Assembly (NCBI RefSeq): GCF_000284415.1
Contig: NC_017059.1
Location: 1,766,186 to 1,793,755, forward strand
Source of the DNA: Pararhodospirillum photometricum DSM 122
GTDB lineage: Bacteria > Pseudomonadota > Alphaproteobacteria > Rhodospirillales > Rhodospirillaceae
Direction of reading: 5' to 3'
Length of the DNA: 27,570 nucleotides
In this document: piece by piece, positions 1-7,367 of the stretch
Layout: every line of letters begins with the position of its first letter
Position numbering within the stretch: the stretch's first letter is position 1
Program-made: the position numbers and the translations under genes
Notes under the pieces: generated by a model
What the model saw: only the letters and a program-made list of their open reading frames with translations
Databases searched by the model: none
Told to the model about the DNA's origin: nothing

Positions 1-296
1 CGCAGGGCTTTCACCTGCCCCTCGTCGATGGCTTTTTGGCGCGCGGCCGCCGGGCTGTCGGCACTGACGTCCACCGGGATCGGCGGCGCCGTGTAGGGCT
101 CGCGGGCCAGCGCGGGGCTCACCAGGGCGGCCGTCCCCCCCAGGGCCAGCGGAAAAACGCCTCCCGCCACGGTTATCGGCCCGAGAACCAGGGCAGAAAG
201 GACCCGCGGGATTGCAAAGCGCGACGCATGCGCTATGGTCCAAGGACGCCGGGGGTCGGCGGTCCGGCGCCGTCCGGGTCGAAGGCCCGGGATCAT
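1..296 (-). CDS. DUF2066-like exported protein, 5' part only (runs off the window)
   Basis: Read on the minus strand, an open frame begins near ATG 296 and continues past position 1. It encodes a long hydrophobic segment ending in a signal-peptidase-like SPALA, followed by [20 protein letters not shown] and [10 protein letters not shown]. The pattern of export signal, 'VDVSADS', then an A-rich 'ARxxAxxEGQ' helix resembles the start of DUF2066 proteins. In many alphaproteobacteria these sit next to and divergent from purM, so position supports the call. The function of DUF2066 is unknown. The start is uncertain: ATG 296 has no ribosome binding site and would give an unusually long n-region. 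Only about 98 codons are visible. Confidence 0.55.
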   Translation of the reverse strand, partial: MIPGLRPGRRRTADPRRPWTIAHASRFAIPRVLSALVLGPITVAGGVFPLALGGTAALVSPALAREPYTAPPIPVDVSADSPAAARQKAIDEGQVKAL

Positions 297-1419
297 CGGG
301 ATCAACGCGATCAACGAGGCTGCCATTTCCACTTCCCATCACGATGCCGGCGCTCAGGCGTCCGGCCTGACCTACAAGGATGCCGGTGTTGACATAGACA
401 GCGGCAATGCCCTTGTGCAAGCGATCAAACCTTATACGGCGGCCACGGCGCGCGCGGGGGCCGATGGGGCCCTGGGCGGGTTCGGGGCTGTCTTTGATCT
501 TGCCGCTGCCGGCTACCGCGACCCGCTGCTGGTCACCGCCACCGATGGTGTCGGCACCAAGCTCAAGATCGCCCTCGACTCGGGGCGGCATGATACCGTG
601 GGTATTGATCTTGTCGCCATGTGTGTCAACGATCTGGTGGTTCAAGGGGCCGAGCCGTTGCTCTTCCTTGACTACTACGCCACCGGCCGTTTGGAGGTGC
701 CCGTCGCCGCCGCCGTGGTCAAGGGCATCGCCGCGGGCTGCCGCGACGCCGGGTGTGCCCTGGTTGGCGGCGAGACCGCCGAAATGCCAGGGCTCTACAA
801 AGCCGGCGACTACGATCTGGCCGGATTCGCGGTCGGGGCGGTCGAGCGGGCCAACCTGCTGACCGGGGGGGCCGTGGCGCCGGGCGATCGTCTGCTGGGG
901 CTCGCCAGTTCAGGGGTGCACTCCAACGGCTTTTCGCTGGTGCGCCGCGTGGTCGAGCACGCCGGCCTGGGCTGGGAGGATCCGGCGCCCTTCGCCCCGG
1001 AGCGTCCCTTGGCCGACGCTCTCTTGGAGCCGACCCGCATCTATGTGCGCGCCTGCCTCGCCCTGCATCGGGCCGGGCTGGTGCATGCCTTCGCCCACAT
1101 CACCGGCGGCGGCTTCTGGGAGAACATCCCGCGCGTGCTGCCCGACACCTGCGCCGTTCACCTGGACGCGGGGGCCTGGACCATGCCGCCCGTGTTCGGC
1201 TGGCTGGCCCGTCAGGGCGGTATTGCCCCGCACGAGATGGCCCGCACCTTCAACTGCGGCATCGGCATGGTGGTGGTGGTGCCGGCCGACGCCGTGGCCC
1301 AGGCCCGTGCCGTCTTGGAGGCCGAGGGCGAGGCCGTGTTCGACCTGGGTCGGGTGGAGGCGCGTGCCCCCGAGGATCCGGCCGTGGTCATCGACCGTCT
1401 GGCGGAGGCTTTCGGGTGA
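235..1419 (+). CDS. purM: Phosphoribosylformylglycinamidine cyclo-ligase (AIR synthetase)
   Basis: PurM closes the imidazole ring of FGAM, using ATP, to give aminoimidazole ribonucleotide, the fifth step of de novo purine synthesis, in the cytosol. The conserved core starts with [12 protein letters not shown] (nt 373 on). It continues through the glycine-rich [12 protein letters not shown], the [12 protein letters not shown] motif, the [19 protein letters not shown] block and [13 protein letters not shown] near the C-terminus, and is full length. The start is doubtful. ATG 235 is the only canonical start codon upstream of the core, lacks a ribosome binding site, adds an Arg-rich tail and would overlap the divergent DUF2066 leader. 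ATT at 325, preceded by CGAGG five bases upstream, fits better and would give about 364 residues. The stop overlaps the purN start (GTGA). Confidence 0.96.
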   Translation: MVQGRRGSAVRRRPGRRPGIIGINAINEAAISTSHHDAGAQASGLTYKDAGVDIDSGNALVQAIKPYTAATARAGADGALGGFGAVFDLAAAGYRDPLLVTATDGVGTKLKIALDSGRHDTVGIDLVAMCVNDLVVQGAEPLLFLDYYATGRLEVPVAAAVVKGIAAGCRDAGCALVGGETAEMPGLYKAGDYDLAGFAVGAVERANLLTGGAVAPGDRLLGLASSGVHSNGFSLVRRVVEHAGLGWEDPAPFAPERPLADALLEPTRIYVRACLALHRAGLVHAFAHITGGGFWENIPRVLPDTCAVHLDAGAWTMPPVFGWLARQGGIAPHEMARTFNCGIGMVVVVPADAVAQARAVLEAEGEAVFDLGRVEARAPEDPAVVIDRLAEAFG

Positions 1420-2075
1420 GCGCCCGGGTCGGGGTTCTCATCAGTGGTCGGGGCTCCAACATGGAAGCCCTGATCAATGCCTGTGCCGATCCCGCCTTTC
1501 CCGCGCGGATCGTTACCGTGGTGTCGAACCGGCCCGACGCGGCCGGTCTCGACAAGGCCCGGCAGGCGGACATTCCGGCCCATGTGTTCGACCACAAGGC
1601 CTTTCCCGGCCGAGAGGCCTTCGAGGCGGCCCTGACCGGCCACCTGGAGGCGCAGGGCGTCGATCTCGTCTGTCTCGCCGGCTTCATGCGTCTGCTGACC
1701 CCGGGCTTTGTCGAGCATTGGCGCGATCGTCTGGTCAACATTCACCCTTCCTTGCTGCCGTCTTTCAAGGGGCTCGATACCCACGAGCGGGCGCTGGCGG
1801 CGGGGGTGCGTTTTCACGGCTGTTCGGTTCACTTGGTGCGCGCCGACATGGACGCCGGGCCCTTGCTGGTCCAGGCGGCCCTGGCCGTGCATCCCGACGA
1901 CACCCCGGACACTCTGGGGCGGCGGGTGCTGGCCTTGGAGCACCAAGCCTATCCGTTGGCCTTGCGCCTGCTGGCCGAGGGCCGGGTGCGGGTCGAGGGG
2001 GAGCGGGCCGTGATCACGGGAGGGACGGTGCCCGAGATGGCCGTGCTCAATCCGGCAGGGCTATCGGGTGAGTGA
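1416..2075 (+). CDS. purN: Phosphoribosylglycinamide formyltransferase (GART 1)
   Basis: PurN transfers a formyl group from 10-formyl-tetrahydrofolate to GAR, giving FGAR, the third step of de novo purine synthesis. The 219-residue product has the phosphate-binding GRGSN loop (residues 11-15), FMRLL, the NIHPSLLP motif with catalytic Asn108 and His110, and a DMDAGP motif whose second Asp (146) matches the catalytic aspartate. GTG 1416 overlaps the purM stop by four bases, so translational coupling is likely. The last codons (after about nt 2047) overlap a truncated methyltransferase stub on the other strand, so the extreme C-terminus may have been altered by a rearrangement. The body of the enzyme looks intact. 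Confidence 0.97.
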   Translation: MSARVGVLISGRGSNMEALINACADPAFPARIVTVVSNRPDAAGLDKARQADIPAHVFDHKAFPGREAFEAALTGHLEAQGVDLVCLAGFMRLLTPGFVEHWRDRLVNIHPSLLPSFKGLDTHERALAAGVRFHGCSVHLVRADMDAGPLLVQAALAVHPDDTPDTLGRRVLALEHQAYPLALRLLAEGRVRVEGERAVITGGTVPEMAVLNPAGLSGE

Positions 2076-2193
2076 CGGTGGCGGCGATGTCATGGACCAG
2101 CCCATAGCCGGGCAGGGCGCGGGCCACGGTGTCGTCGTAGCCCCGGGCGCGGGCTTGGTCGAAGCGGGCCGAACGAGAGTCTAGAACGGTCAT
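2047..2193 (-). pseudogene. N-terminal stub of a SAM-dependent methyltransferase
   Basis: A 48-codon frame starts at ATG 2193 (minus strand), four bases inside the end of the ABC ATPase gene (ATGA overlap). It ends at a stop lying within the 3' end of purN on the other strand. It reads FDQARARGYDDTVARALPGY followed by [10 protein letters not shown]. This is the usual beginning of class I methyltransferases of the cmoA/UbiE-like type, in which 'YD..V...PGY..LH' precedes the SAM-binding loop. The SAM-binding region (the expected VLDLGCGTG) is absent, so the piece cannot be active. I infer that a deletion or joint removed the rest. It might still be translated as a short peptide; no function is claimed. 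Confidence 0.5.
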
Positions 2194-3038
2194 GCGGTTT
2201 TCCCTGGGCAAGCGGGGGGAGGGGAAAGGGGAAGGCTGGGGGAGGGGGGCCGTCCCCACGGCCCCTCGGTCACGGCGTGCCTTCGAAATAGGCGAGGTCC
2301 CGGGAAGAGGGCTGCCCAGGCCGGGGCGGGGGCGTCCGGGCTGACAAGGTGGTCGTCCACGATCACGCCATCGCGCAAGGCGACCACCCGCTCGCAGGCC
2401 CGGGCTAGGCCCAGGTCATGGGTGACGAGGATCAAGGTGGTGCCAAAGCGCGCCTTCAGGGAAAAAATCAGGTCGAGGATGCGTTGGCCCGTCTCGCCAT
2501 CCAGGTTGCCGGTCGGCTCGTCGGCCAGCAAGACCCGGGGCTGGACCGCAAAGGCCCGGGCCAAGGCCACACGCTGCTGCTCGCCGCCCGACAACTGGCC
2601 CGGGCGATGGTCAAGGCGGTGATCCAGGCCCACGGCCGCCAAGGTCTCGCGCGCCACGGCAAAGGCATCGCGCCGCCCGGCCAGTTCCAGCGGCACCGCC
2701 ACGTTCTCCAGCGCGCTCATCGAGGGGATCAGGTGGAAGGACTGGAAGACAATGCCCACGCTGTCGCGCCGCACCCGGGCCAGGGCATCCTCGGACAGGG
2801 CCGACAGGTCGCGGCCGGCCAGGACCACGCGTCCCTGGCTGGGCCGCTCCAGGCCGGCGATGACCATCAGCAGCGAGGTTTTGCCCGAGCCGCTGGGTCC
2901 AACGACGCCAACGCTCTGGCCGGCCGAGACCGTGAGCGAGAGGCCCCGCAAAATGTTGACCTCGCCGGCCGGACCTTTCAGGCTCAAATGAATCTGGTCC
3001 AGCACGAGGGCCGAATCCGCATGGGGAGAGCCGTTCAT
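2190..3038 (-). CDS. ybbA: ABC transporter ATP-binding protein, YbbA/LolD type
   Basis: This 282-residue cytosolic ATPase has Walker A GPSGSGKT (47-54), a Q-loop VFQSFHLIP, the signature LSGGEQQR (149-156), Walker B LLADEPTG (170-177) and the H-loop histidine at 207. The 'DEPTGNLD' form is typical of the MacB/LolD/YbbA/FtsE branch that works with FtsX-like permeases. Divergent placement next to tesA is the classic ybbA context. The permease gene that normally follows (ybbP) is not present; a methyltransferase stub follows instead. The last 27 or so residues (WGRPPSPSLPLSPPPACPGK) are low-complexity translation of a palindromic intergenic repeat (2231-2269), so the natural C-terminus may have been lost. 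ATG 3038 overlaps the tesA start codon on the other strand. Confidence 0.9.
   Translation of the reverse strand: MNGSPHADSALVLDQIHLSLKGPAGEVNILRGLSLTVSAGQSVGVVGPSGSGKTSLLMVIAGLERPSQGRVVLAGRDLSALSEDALARVRRDSVGIVFQSFHLIPSMSALENVAVPLELAGRRDAFAVARETLAAVGLDHRLDHRPGQLSGGEQQRVALARAFAVQPRVLLADEPTGNLDGETGQRILDLIFSLKARFGTTLILVTHDLGLARACERVVALRDGVIVDDHLVSPDAPAPAWAALFPGPRLFRRHAVTEGPWGRPPSPSLPLSPPPACPGKTA
2231..2269. repeat. Degenerate copy of the dispersed GC-rich palindromic element
   Basis: It carries the AAGGCTGGGG left side and the CGGCCCCTCGG right side of the element, with an altered stem (GGGGCCGTCCCC-like). It lies inside the 3' end of the ABC ATPase reading frame and is translated as a Pro/Ser-rich tail. 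Confidence 0.5.
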
Positions 3039-3729
3039 GCCTGTCCTTTCCTGGTTGCGCCCGCCCCGACGGCAGGGGTCCTCCCGATATGGGGCGGCCG
3101 GGCGCGTCATCAATGTGGGGGTCTTGCTGCTGGCCCTGGCCATCGGCTCGGCCCGGGCCACCGAAACCGCCCCGGTGGTGGTCGCCGTGCTCGGCGACAG
3201 CTTGGTTGCCGGCTACAACATCGCCGCCGAGGAGGCCTTTCCCGCCCGTTTGGAAGCCGCCTTGCGGGCCCGGGGCCATCAGGTGCGGGTGCTCAATGCC
3301 GGCGTATCCGGCGATACCACAGCGGGCGGCTTGGCCCGGCTCGACTGGACACTCAGCGACCGTCCCGATGCCGTGATTGTGGAACTGGGCGCCAACGATG
3401 GCCTGCGCGGCCTTGATCCCGAGCGCACCCGCGCCAACCTGGACACCCTGGTCACCCGTCTCAAGGGCGCCGGCAAGAAAGTGCTGCTGGCCGGCATGCA
3501 GGCGCCGCCCAACATGGGCCGCGACTATGCCGAGGCCTTCAACGCCATTTATCCCGCCCTGGCCGCCAAGCATCAGGTGTTGTTCGATCCGTTTTTTCTG
3601 GAGGGCGTGGCCGGGGTGCCCGCCCTTAACCTGAGCGACGGTATCCATCCTAATCCGGCCGGTGTGGACGTCATGGTCGCGCGCCTGCTGCCCCTGGCCG
3701 AAAAGTTGGTGGAAGGACAGCAGCCGTGA
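3037..3729 (+). CDS. tesA: Arylesterase / acyl-CoA thioesterase I, SGNH (GDSL) hydrolase, exported
   Basis: TesA-type enzymes hydrolyse thioesters and aryl esters in the periplasm. The four SGNH blocks are visible: GDSL with nucleophile Ser55, the block II glycine in NAGVSGDTT, GAND with Asn120, and DGIHPN with Asp201 and His204. A hydrophobic leader (VGVLLLALAIGSARA) precedes the mature start near residue 42, consistent with export. ATG 3037 shares bases with the start codon of the divergent ABC ATPase gene. GTG 3115, just before the leader, is an alternative that would leave room for two promoters. The stop overlaps the start of thpR by four bases, so the two are probably co-translated. Confidence 0.92.
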   Translation: MPVLSWLRPPRRQGSSRYGAAGRVINVGVLLLALAIGSARATETAPVVVAVLGDSLVAGYNIAAEEAFPARLEAALRARGHQVRVLNAGVSGDTTAGGLARLDWTLSDRPDAVIVELGANDGLRGLDPERTRANLDTLVTRLKGAGKKVLLAGMQAPPNMGRDYAEAFNAIYPALAAKHQVLFDPFFLEGVAGVPALNLSDGIHPNPAGVDVMVARLLPLAEKLVEGQQP

Positions 3730-4265
3730 TTCGCCTGTTCATCGGCCTGGGTTTGCCCGACGCGGAGCGGGCGCGCCTGGGGGGGCTGGCGGTTGGCATG
3801 CCCGGGGTGCGCTGGATGCCGCCGGCCTCCTTGCATCTGACCGTGCGTTTTCTCGGCGAGACCGAGGAGGGGCTGGCCCGCGAGATCGACACCGCCTTGC
3901 AGACCCTGCGCGCGCCGCCGGTGCCGGTGCGTTTGGAAGGCCTGGGGGTGTTTGGCAAGGGGGCCCGGCGTCATACTCTGTGGGCCGGGGTTGCCGCGTC
4001 GCCCGAGTTGGGGCTGCTCAAGGGGCGGGTGGATGCTGCCTTACGCGACCTCGGGCTGGAGGCCGACTCTCGGGCCTTTACCCCGCATGTCACCTTGGCC
4101 CGCATGACGAGGCCGCACGAGGAGCGCTTGCAGCAGTTTATTGAGGGGCACAGTCTGGAGGTGGCCGGTGGGTTTGTGGCCCCAGCGTTTGTGCTCTATT
4201 CCAGCCATTTGGGGCACGAGGCGCCGCACTATCGTGAAGAGGCGGTGTATCCGTTGCAGGGGTAA
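3726..4265 (+). CDS. thpR: RNA 2',3'-cyclic phosphodiesterase (2H family)
   Basis: This 179-residue protein belongs to the 2H phosphoesterase superfamily; ThpR opens 2',3'-cyclic phosphates on RNA, and was formerly called 2'-5' RNA ligase. The two catalytic HxTx motifs are present: HLT at residues 37-39 (LHLTVRFLGE) and HVT at 121-123 (FTPHVTLAR). The C-terminal LYSSHLG..APHYREEA block is typical. It starts at GTG 3726, overlapping the tesA stop (GTGA). A copy of the palindromic repeat begins five bases after the stop. Confidence 0.93.
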   Translation: MIRLFIGLGLPDAERARLGGLAVGMPGVRWMPPASLHLTVRFLGETEEGLAREIDTALQTLRAPPVPVRLEGLGVFGKGARRHTLWAGVAASPELGLLKGRVDAALRDLGLEADSRAFTPHVTLARMTRPHEERLQQFIEGHSLEVAGGFVAPAFVLYSSHLGHEAPHYREEAVYPLQG

Positions 4266-4269
4266 AAAA

Positions 4270-4303
4270 GAAGGCTGGGGAGGCTGGCCTCCCCAGACCC
4301 CTC
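4270..4303. repeat. Dispersed GC-rich palindromic element, copy between thpR and sufE
   Basis: It has the form AAGGCTGGGGAGGC, a two-base TG centre, then GCCTCCCCAGACCCCTC. The two arms CTGGGGAGGC and GCCTCCCCAG form a perfect 10-bp stem. It sits at the meeting point of two convergent genes and overlaps the sufE stop codon, so it could act as a bidirectional terminator. Confidence 0.75.
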
Positions 4304-4733
4304 AGGCCAGGGCGGCTTGGGCGGCTTTTTTGATGACCTGGGCCATGCTGGCCACGCCGTTGCGGCGGTTGGGGCTGATGTGGCTTTCCAGGCCCAGGGT
4401 CTGCAAGGCTTGGTCCGGGTCCACCGCCAAGATCTCCTGTGGCGTCTTGCCCGAGAACAGCACCACCATCACCGCCGCCAGTCCGCGCACGATGTGGGCA
4501 TCGGAATCGATGAGAAAATGCAGGCGTTTGGGCGGGCCGGGCTGGACCACCGGCACCAGCCACACTTGGCTCATGCAGCCCTGAACCTTGGCCGCTTCGG
4601 TGCGGGCCGCCTCGGGGAACTCGGGCAAGGAGCGCCCGAGGTCGATGAGATAGCGATAGCGGTCCTCCCAGTCGTCGAACAGGGCGAAGGTGTCGGCCAG
4701 ACCCTCCAGGGTCAGGGTACTAAGATCGGTCAC
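4302..4733 (-). CDS. sufE: Cysteine desulfuration protein SufE
   Basis: SufE accepts persulfide sulfur from the cysteine desulfurase SufS and passes it to the Fe-S scaffold. The acceptor cysteine is in VQGCMSQVW (Cys53). The upstream helix (LADTFALFDDWEDRYRYLID) and the C-terminal LGLESHISPNRRNGVASM block are characteristic. The 143-residue length is normal. GTG 4733 was chosen because TGGAG lies about seven bases upstream. A farther GTG at 4778 has no ribosome binding site and lies upstream of a TATAAG -10-like hexamer (4772 to 4767). No suf operon genes are nearby, so this is a stand-alone sufE, common in alphaproteobacteria. Confidence 0.92.
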   Translation of the reverse strand: MTDLSTLTLEGLADTFALFDDWEDRYRYLIDLGRSLPEFPEAARTEAAKVQGCMSQVWLVPVVQPGPPKRLHFLIDSDAHIVRGLAAVMVVLFSGKTPQEILAVDPDQALQTLGLESHISPNRRNGVASMAQVIKKAAQAALA

Positions 4734-4820
4734 CGTGGTCTCCAGGATGCGAGTCAGAAGCCCCCTCTTATACCACACAAGCGTCGCGTTGCCTCATCGT
4801 GCTTTCCCCCCCAAGGGAAT

Positions 4821-4855
4821 GAGGGGTCTGGGGAGGGCCGCCTCCCCAGCCTTCC
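4821..4855. repeat. Dispersed GC-rich palindromic element, inverted copy upstream of sufE
   Basis: It reads GAGGGGTCTGGGGAGGGC then CGCCTCCCCAGCCTTCC, the reverse orientation of the copy at 4270. It lies between the divergent sufE and SRP RNA genes rather than at a gene end. Confidence 0.7.
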
Positions 4856-4933
4856 TTCTTTTTCAAAGCGGTACAGGAGGATGCGAGGATCTCCTCCTCT
4901 GCCACGACGCAACGAAATCGTCAAAAAAACCTC

Positions 4934-4963
4934 TTGCCAAGCCCCCCGCCCGTCCCCTATACA
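4934..4963 (+). promoter_or_regulatory. Sigma-70-type promoter of the SRP RNA gene
   Basis: A -35 box TTGCCA (4934-4939) and a -10 box TATACA (4958-4963) are separated by 18 bases. Seven bases after the -10 box is position 4970, where the closing stem of the SRP RNA begins, so the predicted start matches the RNA end. The promoter may also serve dnaX and ybaB downstream. Confidence 0.65.
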
Positions 4964-4969
4964 CCCCCT

Positions 4970-5063
4970 CGGAAGGCTGGCGCGGACGTAATCCTCGCAA
5001 ACCTGGTCAGGTCCGGAAGGAAGCAGCCAATGTGGGACGTTGCGGGTCGCGTCCAGTCTTCCA
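4970..5063 (+). ncRNA. ffs: Signal recognition particle RNA (4.5S, small bacterial type)
   Basis: The SRP RNA scaffolds Ffh and guides co-translational membrane targeting. The universal core GGTCAGGTCCGGAAGGAAGC with the following AGCC is present around 5005-5028 and contains the GGAA tetraloop and the internal loop bound by Ffh. The ends pair: GGAAGGCTGG (4971-4980) is complementary to CCAGTCTTCC (5053-5062) with one G-U pair, closing a hairpin of about 94 nucleotides. The gene lies 25 bases upstream of dnaX, a conserved arrangement in alphaproteobacteria. Confidence 0.95.
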
Positions 5064-5088
5064 CCTCTCGCCGCCAACGGCCGACGGC

Positions 5089-6876
5089 ATGACAGACACT
5101 TCCCTTGATGAGAGCACTGCCCTGGAACATCCCGGGGCTTATCGTGTTCTGGCGCGCAAGTATCGTCCCACGACGTTTGACGCGCTGATCGGCCAGGATG
5201 CCCTGGTCCAGACCCTCACCAATGCGATTCAGTCGGGCCGTCTGGCCCAGGCCTGGATGTTGACCGGGGTGCGTGGCGTGGGCAAAACCACGACGGCACG
5301 CTTGATCGCCCGCGCCTTGAACTGCGTGGGGCCGGACGGCACTGGGGGCGTCACCATCGCGCCGTGCGGCGTGTGCGAGCATTGCCGCGCCATCGCCGAG
5401 GATCGGCACGTCGATGTCCTGGAAATGGACGCGGCGTCGCGCACCGGCGTCAACGATATCCGCGAGATTCTCGACGGCGTGCGCTATCGTCCGGCCATGG
5501 CCCGGACCAAGGTGTACATCATCGACGAAGTGCACATGCTCTCGACGGCGGCCTTCAACGCCTTGCTCAAGACGCTGGAAGAGCCGCCCGCCCATGTAAA
5601 GTTCATCTTCGCCACCACCGAGTTGCGCAAGGTGCCGGTCACCGTTCTGTCGCGCTGCCAGCGTTTCGACCTGCGCCGGGTCGGGGTCGAGCAGCTCACC
5701 ACGCATTTCGCGCGGCTGGCCGGTATCGAAGGCGCCAGCATCGAGGCCGGCGCCCTGGCCCTCATCGCCCGCGCCGCCGATGGCTCGGTGCGCGATGGGC
5801 TGTCCCTGCTCGACCAAGCCATTGCCCATACCGCGGGCGTGGTCAGCGAGGCCCAGGTGGCCGAGATGCTAGGCCTCGCCGACCGTGCCCAGGTGCTTGA
5901 CCTGCTGGAGCACCTGCTGGCCGGGCGCATCGCCCCCGCTCTGGAAGGGCTCGCCCGGCACTATGCCCTGGGCGCCGATCCGCTGGTGGTTTTGCAAGAT
6001 CTGCTCGACCTGATCCACTGGATGACCCGGGTTAAGGTCGTGCCCGCCTCGACCGACGATGCCGCCGTGCCCGAGGCCGAGCGCGAGCGCGCCGCCGGCA
6101 TGGCCGGGCGCTTGTCGATGGCTGTCCTTAATCGGGCGTGGCAGATCCTCCTCAAGGGTCTGGACGACGCCCGCACCGCCCCGGTGCCCCTGCGCGCCGT
6201 TGAAATGGCTTTGATCCGTCTGGCCTATAGCGCCGACCTGCCCACCCCCGACGAGGCCCTGCGCCGTCTTGCCGCGTCCGGCCCCTCGGCCGGTACCGCG
6301 CCGGCTCCGGGCGGCGGGGGGGGCGGCGGCGGGGCGCGAGCCCTGGGCGGTGGGGCGGCGGCGCGCTTGGTCGCCAGTCAGGCTGTTGCGCCCGCTCCGG
6401 TGGCGGCGGTCAGTGGCACGGCGGTGGACGCGGTGCCCAAGACCTTTGCCCGGCTGGTGGACTTGGTGCGCAGCAAGCGCGAGGTGGTTCTAGCCGCCCA
6501 CTTGAGCCGCGACGTGCGACTGGTGCGCTACGATCCCGAGGCCTGTGTCCTAGAGTTCCATCCGCTGCCCCAGGCGCCGCGCACCCTGGCCGGGCAGGTG
6601 GGAACCCTGCTGACCCGCTGGACGGGGCGCCGTTGGGGGATCAGCGTCAGCGACCAGCCGGGTCAGGCGACCTTGCATGACACGACCACGGCAGATATCC
6701 ATGCTCACCCGCTGATCCAGGCTCTGTTGCACGCCTTTCCCGGCGCCGCCTTGGGGACCATCCGCACCACCCGGGCCCCGGAGGAGGACGAGGACGAGGC
6801 CGTGACCTACGAGGCCCCAGTTGGATCAGCCGACCACGACGCTTTTGATCCCTTCACGACAGAGGACGACTCATGA
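5089..6876 (+). CDS. dnaX: DNA polymerase III subunit tau
   Basis: DnaX is the clamp-loader ATPase that links the polymerase cores and helicase at the replication fork. The 595-residue product has Walker A GVGKTTTA (about 62-69), a zinc module with CGVCEHC, Walker B/DEAD-like DEVHML, the sensor 1 region FIFATTE and the SRC motif (SRCQRFDLR). Then come the helical collar, a Gly/Ala-rich linker with a long G tract (nt 6311-6330) and a C-terminal tau domain. ATG 5089 gives a normal start (YRVLARKYRPTTF follows). No A-rich slippery site for a gamma form is seen; the G tract would be the only candidate and is weak. The stop overlaps ybaB (ATGA). Confidence 0.97.
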   Translation: MTDTSLDESTALEHPGAYRVLARKYRPTTFDALIGQDALVQTLTNAIQSGRLAQAWMLTGVRGVGKTTTARLIARALNCVGPDGTGGVTIAPCGVCEHCRAIAEDRHVDVLEMDAASRTGVNDIREILDGVRYRPAMARTKVYIIDEVHMLSTAAFNALLKTLEEPPAHVKFIFATTELRKVPVTVLSRCQRFDLRRVGVEQLTTHFARLAGIEGASIEAGALALIARAADGSVRDGLSLLDQAIAHTAGVVSEAQVAEMLGLADRAQVLDLLEHLLAGRIAPALEGLARHYALGADPLVVLQDLLDLIHWMTRVKVVPASTDDAAVPEAERERAAGMAGRLSMAVLNRAWQILLKGLDDARTAPVPLRAVEMALIRLAYSADLPTPDEALRRLAASGPSAGTAPAPGGGGGGGGARALGGGAAARLVASQAVAPAPVAAVSGTAVDAVPKTFARLVDLVRSKREVVLAAHLSRDVRLVRYDPEACVLEFHPLPQAPRTLAGQVGTLLTRWTGRRWGISVSDQPGQATLHDTTTADIHAHPLIQALLHAFPGAALGTIRTTRAPEEDEDEAVTYEAPVGSADHDAFDPFTTEDDS

Positions 6877-7196
6877 AGAACATCGGTCAGATGCTCAAGG
6901 CCGCCCAGCAAATGCAAAGCCGCATGGCCGAGGCTCAAGAGGCCCTGGGGGCCCTGGAGATCACCGGCACCTCGGGCGCCGGGCTGGTGGAACTGACCTT
7001 GACGGGCAAGGGCGACCTCAAGGCCCTCAAGCTCGATCCGTCGCTCCTCAAGCCCGAGGACGCCGAAATGGTCCAGGACCTGATCGTTGCCGCCTTCACC
7101 GACGCCAAGGCCCGCGTCGATCAGGCCGCCAAGGCCAAGATCGCCGAGGTGACCGGCGGCCTCAAGCTGCCCGAAGGCATGAACCTGCCCTTCTAA
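6873..7196 (+). CDS. ybaB: YbaB/EbfC family nucleoid-associated protein
   Basis: This 107-residue dimeric DNA-binding protein starts MKNIGQMLKAAQQMQ and ends GLKLPEGMNLPF, the usual ends of the alphaproteobacterial family. It follows dnaX with an ATGA overlap and normally precedes recR; the three genes form a conserved replication/repair cluster. The last 19 bases of the gene, including the stop, are the left part of a perfect 36-bp inverted repeat whose other arm lies 39 bases downstream. The protein itself is complete. Confidence 0.94.
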   Translation: MKNIGQMLKAAQQMQSRMAEAQEALGALEITGTSGAGLVELTLTGKGDLKALKLDPSLLKPEDAEMVQDLIVAAFTDAKARVDQAAKAKIAEVTGGLKLPEGMNLPF

Positions 7197-7288
7197 CATC
7201 AGGGGAGCGCCCCGGTGCCGGGAACCGAAATCGAGCGCTTGGTTCAGGCGTTGGGGCGCTCCCCTGATGTTAGAAGGGCAGGTTCATG
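7178..7288. repeat. Perfect 36-bp inverted repeat flanking a recR remnant
   Basis: The left arm is 7178-7213 and the right arm 7253-7288. They are exact reverse complements over 36 bases, with a 39-base spacer. The left arm is the ybaB 3' end (MNLPF codons and stop) plus the recR ribosome-binding region (AGGGGAGCGCCCC). The right arm copies it on the opposite strand and forms the last codons and stop of the minus-strand vWA-like gene. In RNA it would fold into a very stable hairpin and could terminate transcription from both sides. Confidence 0.95.
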
Positions 7289-7367
7289 GGCTCGCCGAAC
7301 CGGGCGATCTGCGGCCCCTCCTCTTTTTTGTCGTCCTTTTTCTCGTCCCTGCGAGCGGGCGACTTGA
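7215..7367 (+). pseudogene. recR: recR remnant, first 13 codons only
   Basis: GTG 7215, preceded by AGGGGAG, begins VPGTEIERLVQAL. This matches the start of RecR, where 'xGxEIERLIQLLARLPG' is typical, at the exact position where recR follows ybaB in related genomes. From about 7253 the sequence is the inverted copy of upstream DNA, so the frame continues into unrelated residues and stops at 7367. The helix-hairpin-helix, zinc finger and Toprim domains are absent. RecR (with RecF/RecO) loads RecA at gaps; the cell would need another copy elsewhere or lack this route. Confidence 0.7.

Noticed and set aside
6311..6330. G tract in the dnaX linker as a programmed frameshift site for gamma
   Set aside because: It is not an A-rich slippery heptamer and no stimulatory hairpin is evident; the sequence simply codes a Gly/Ala-rich linker.
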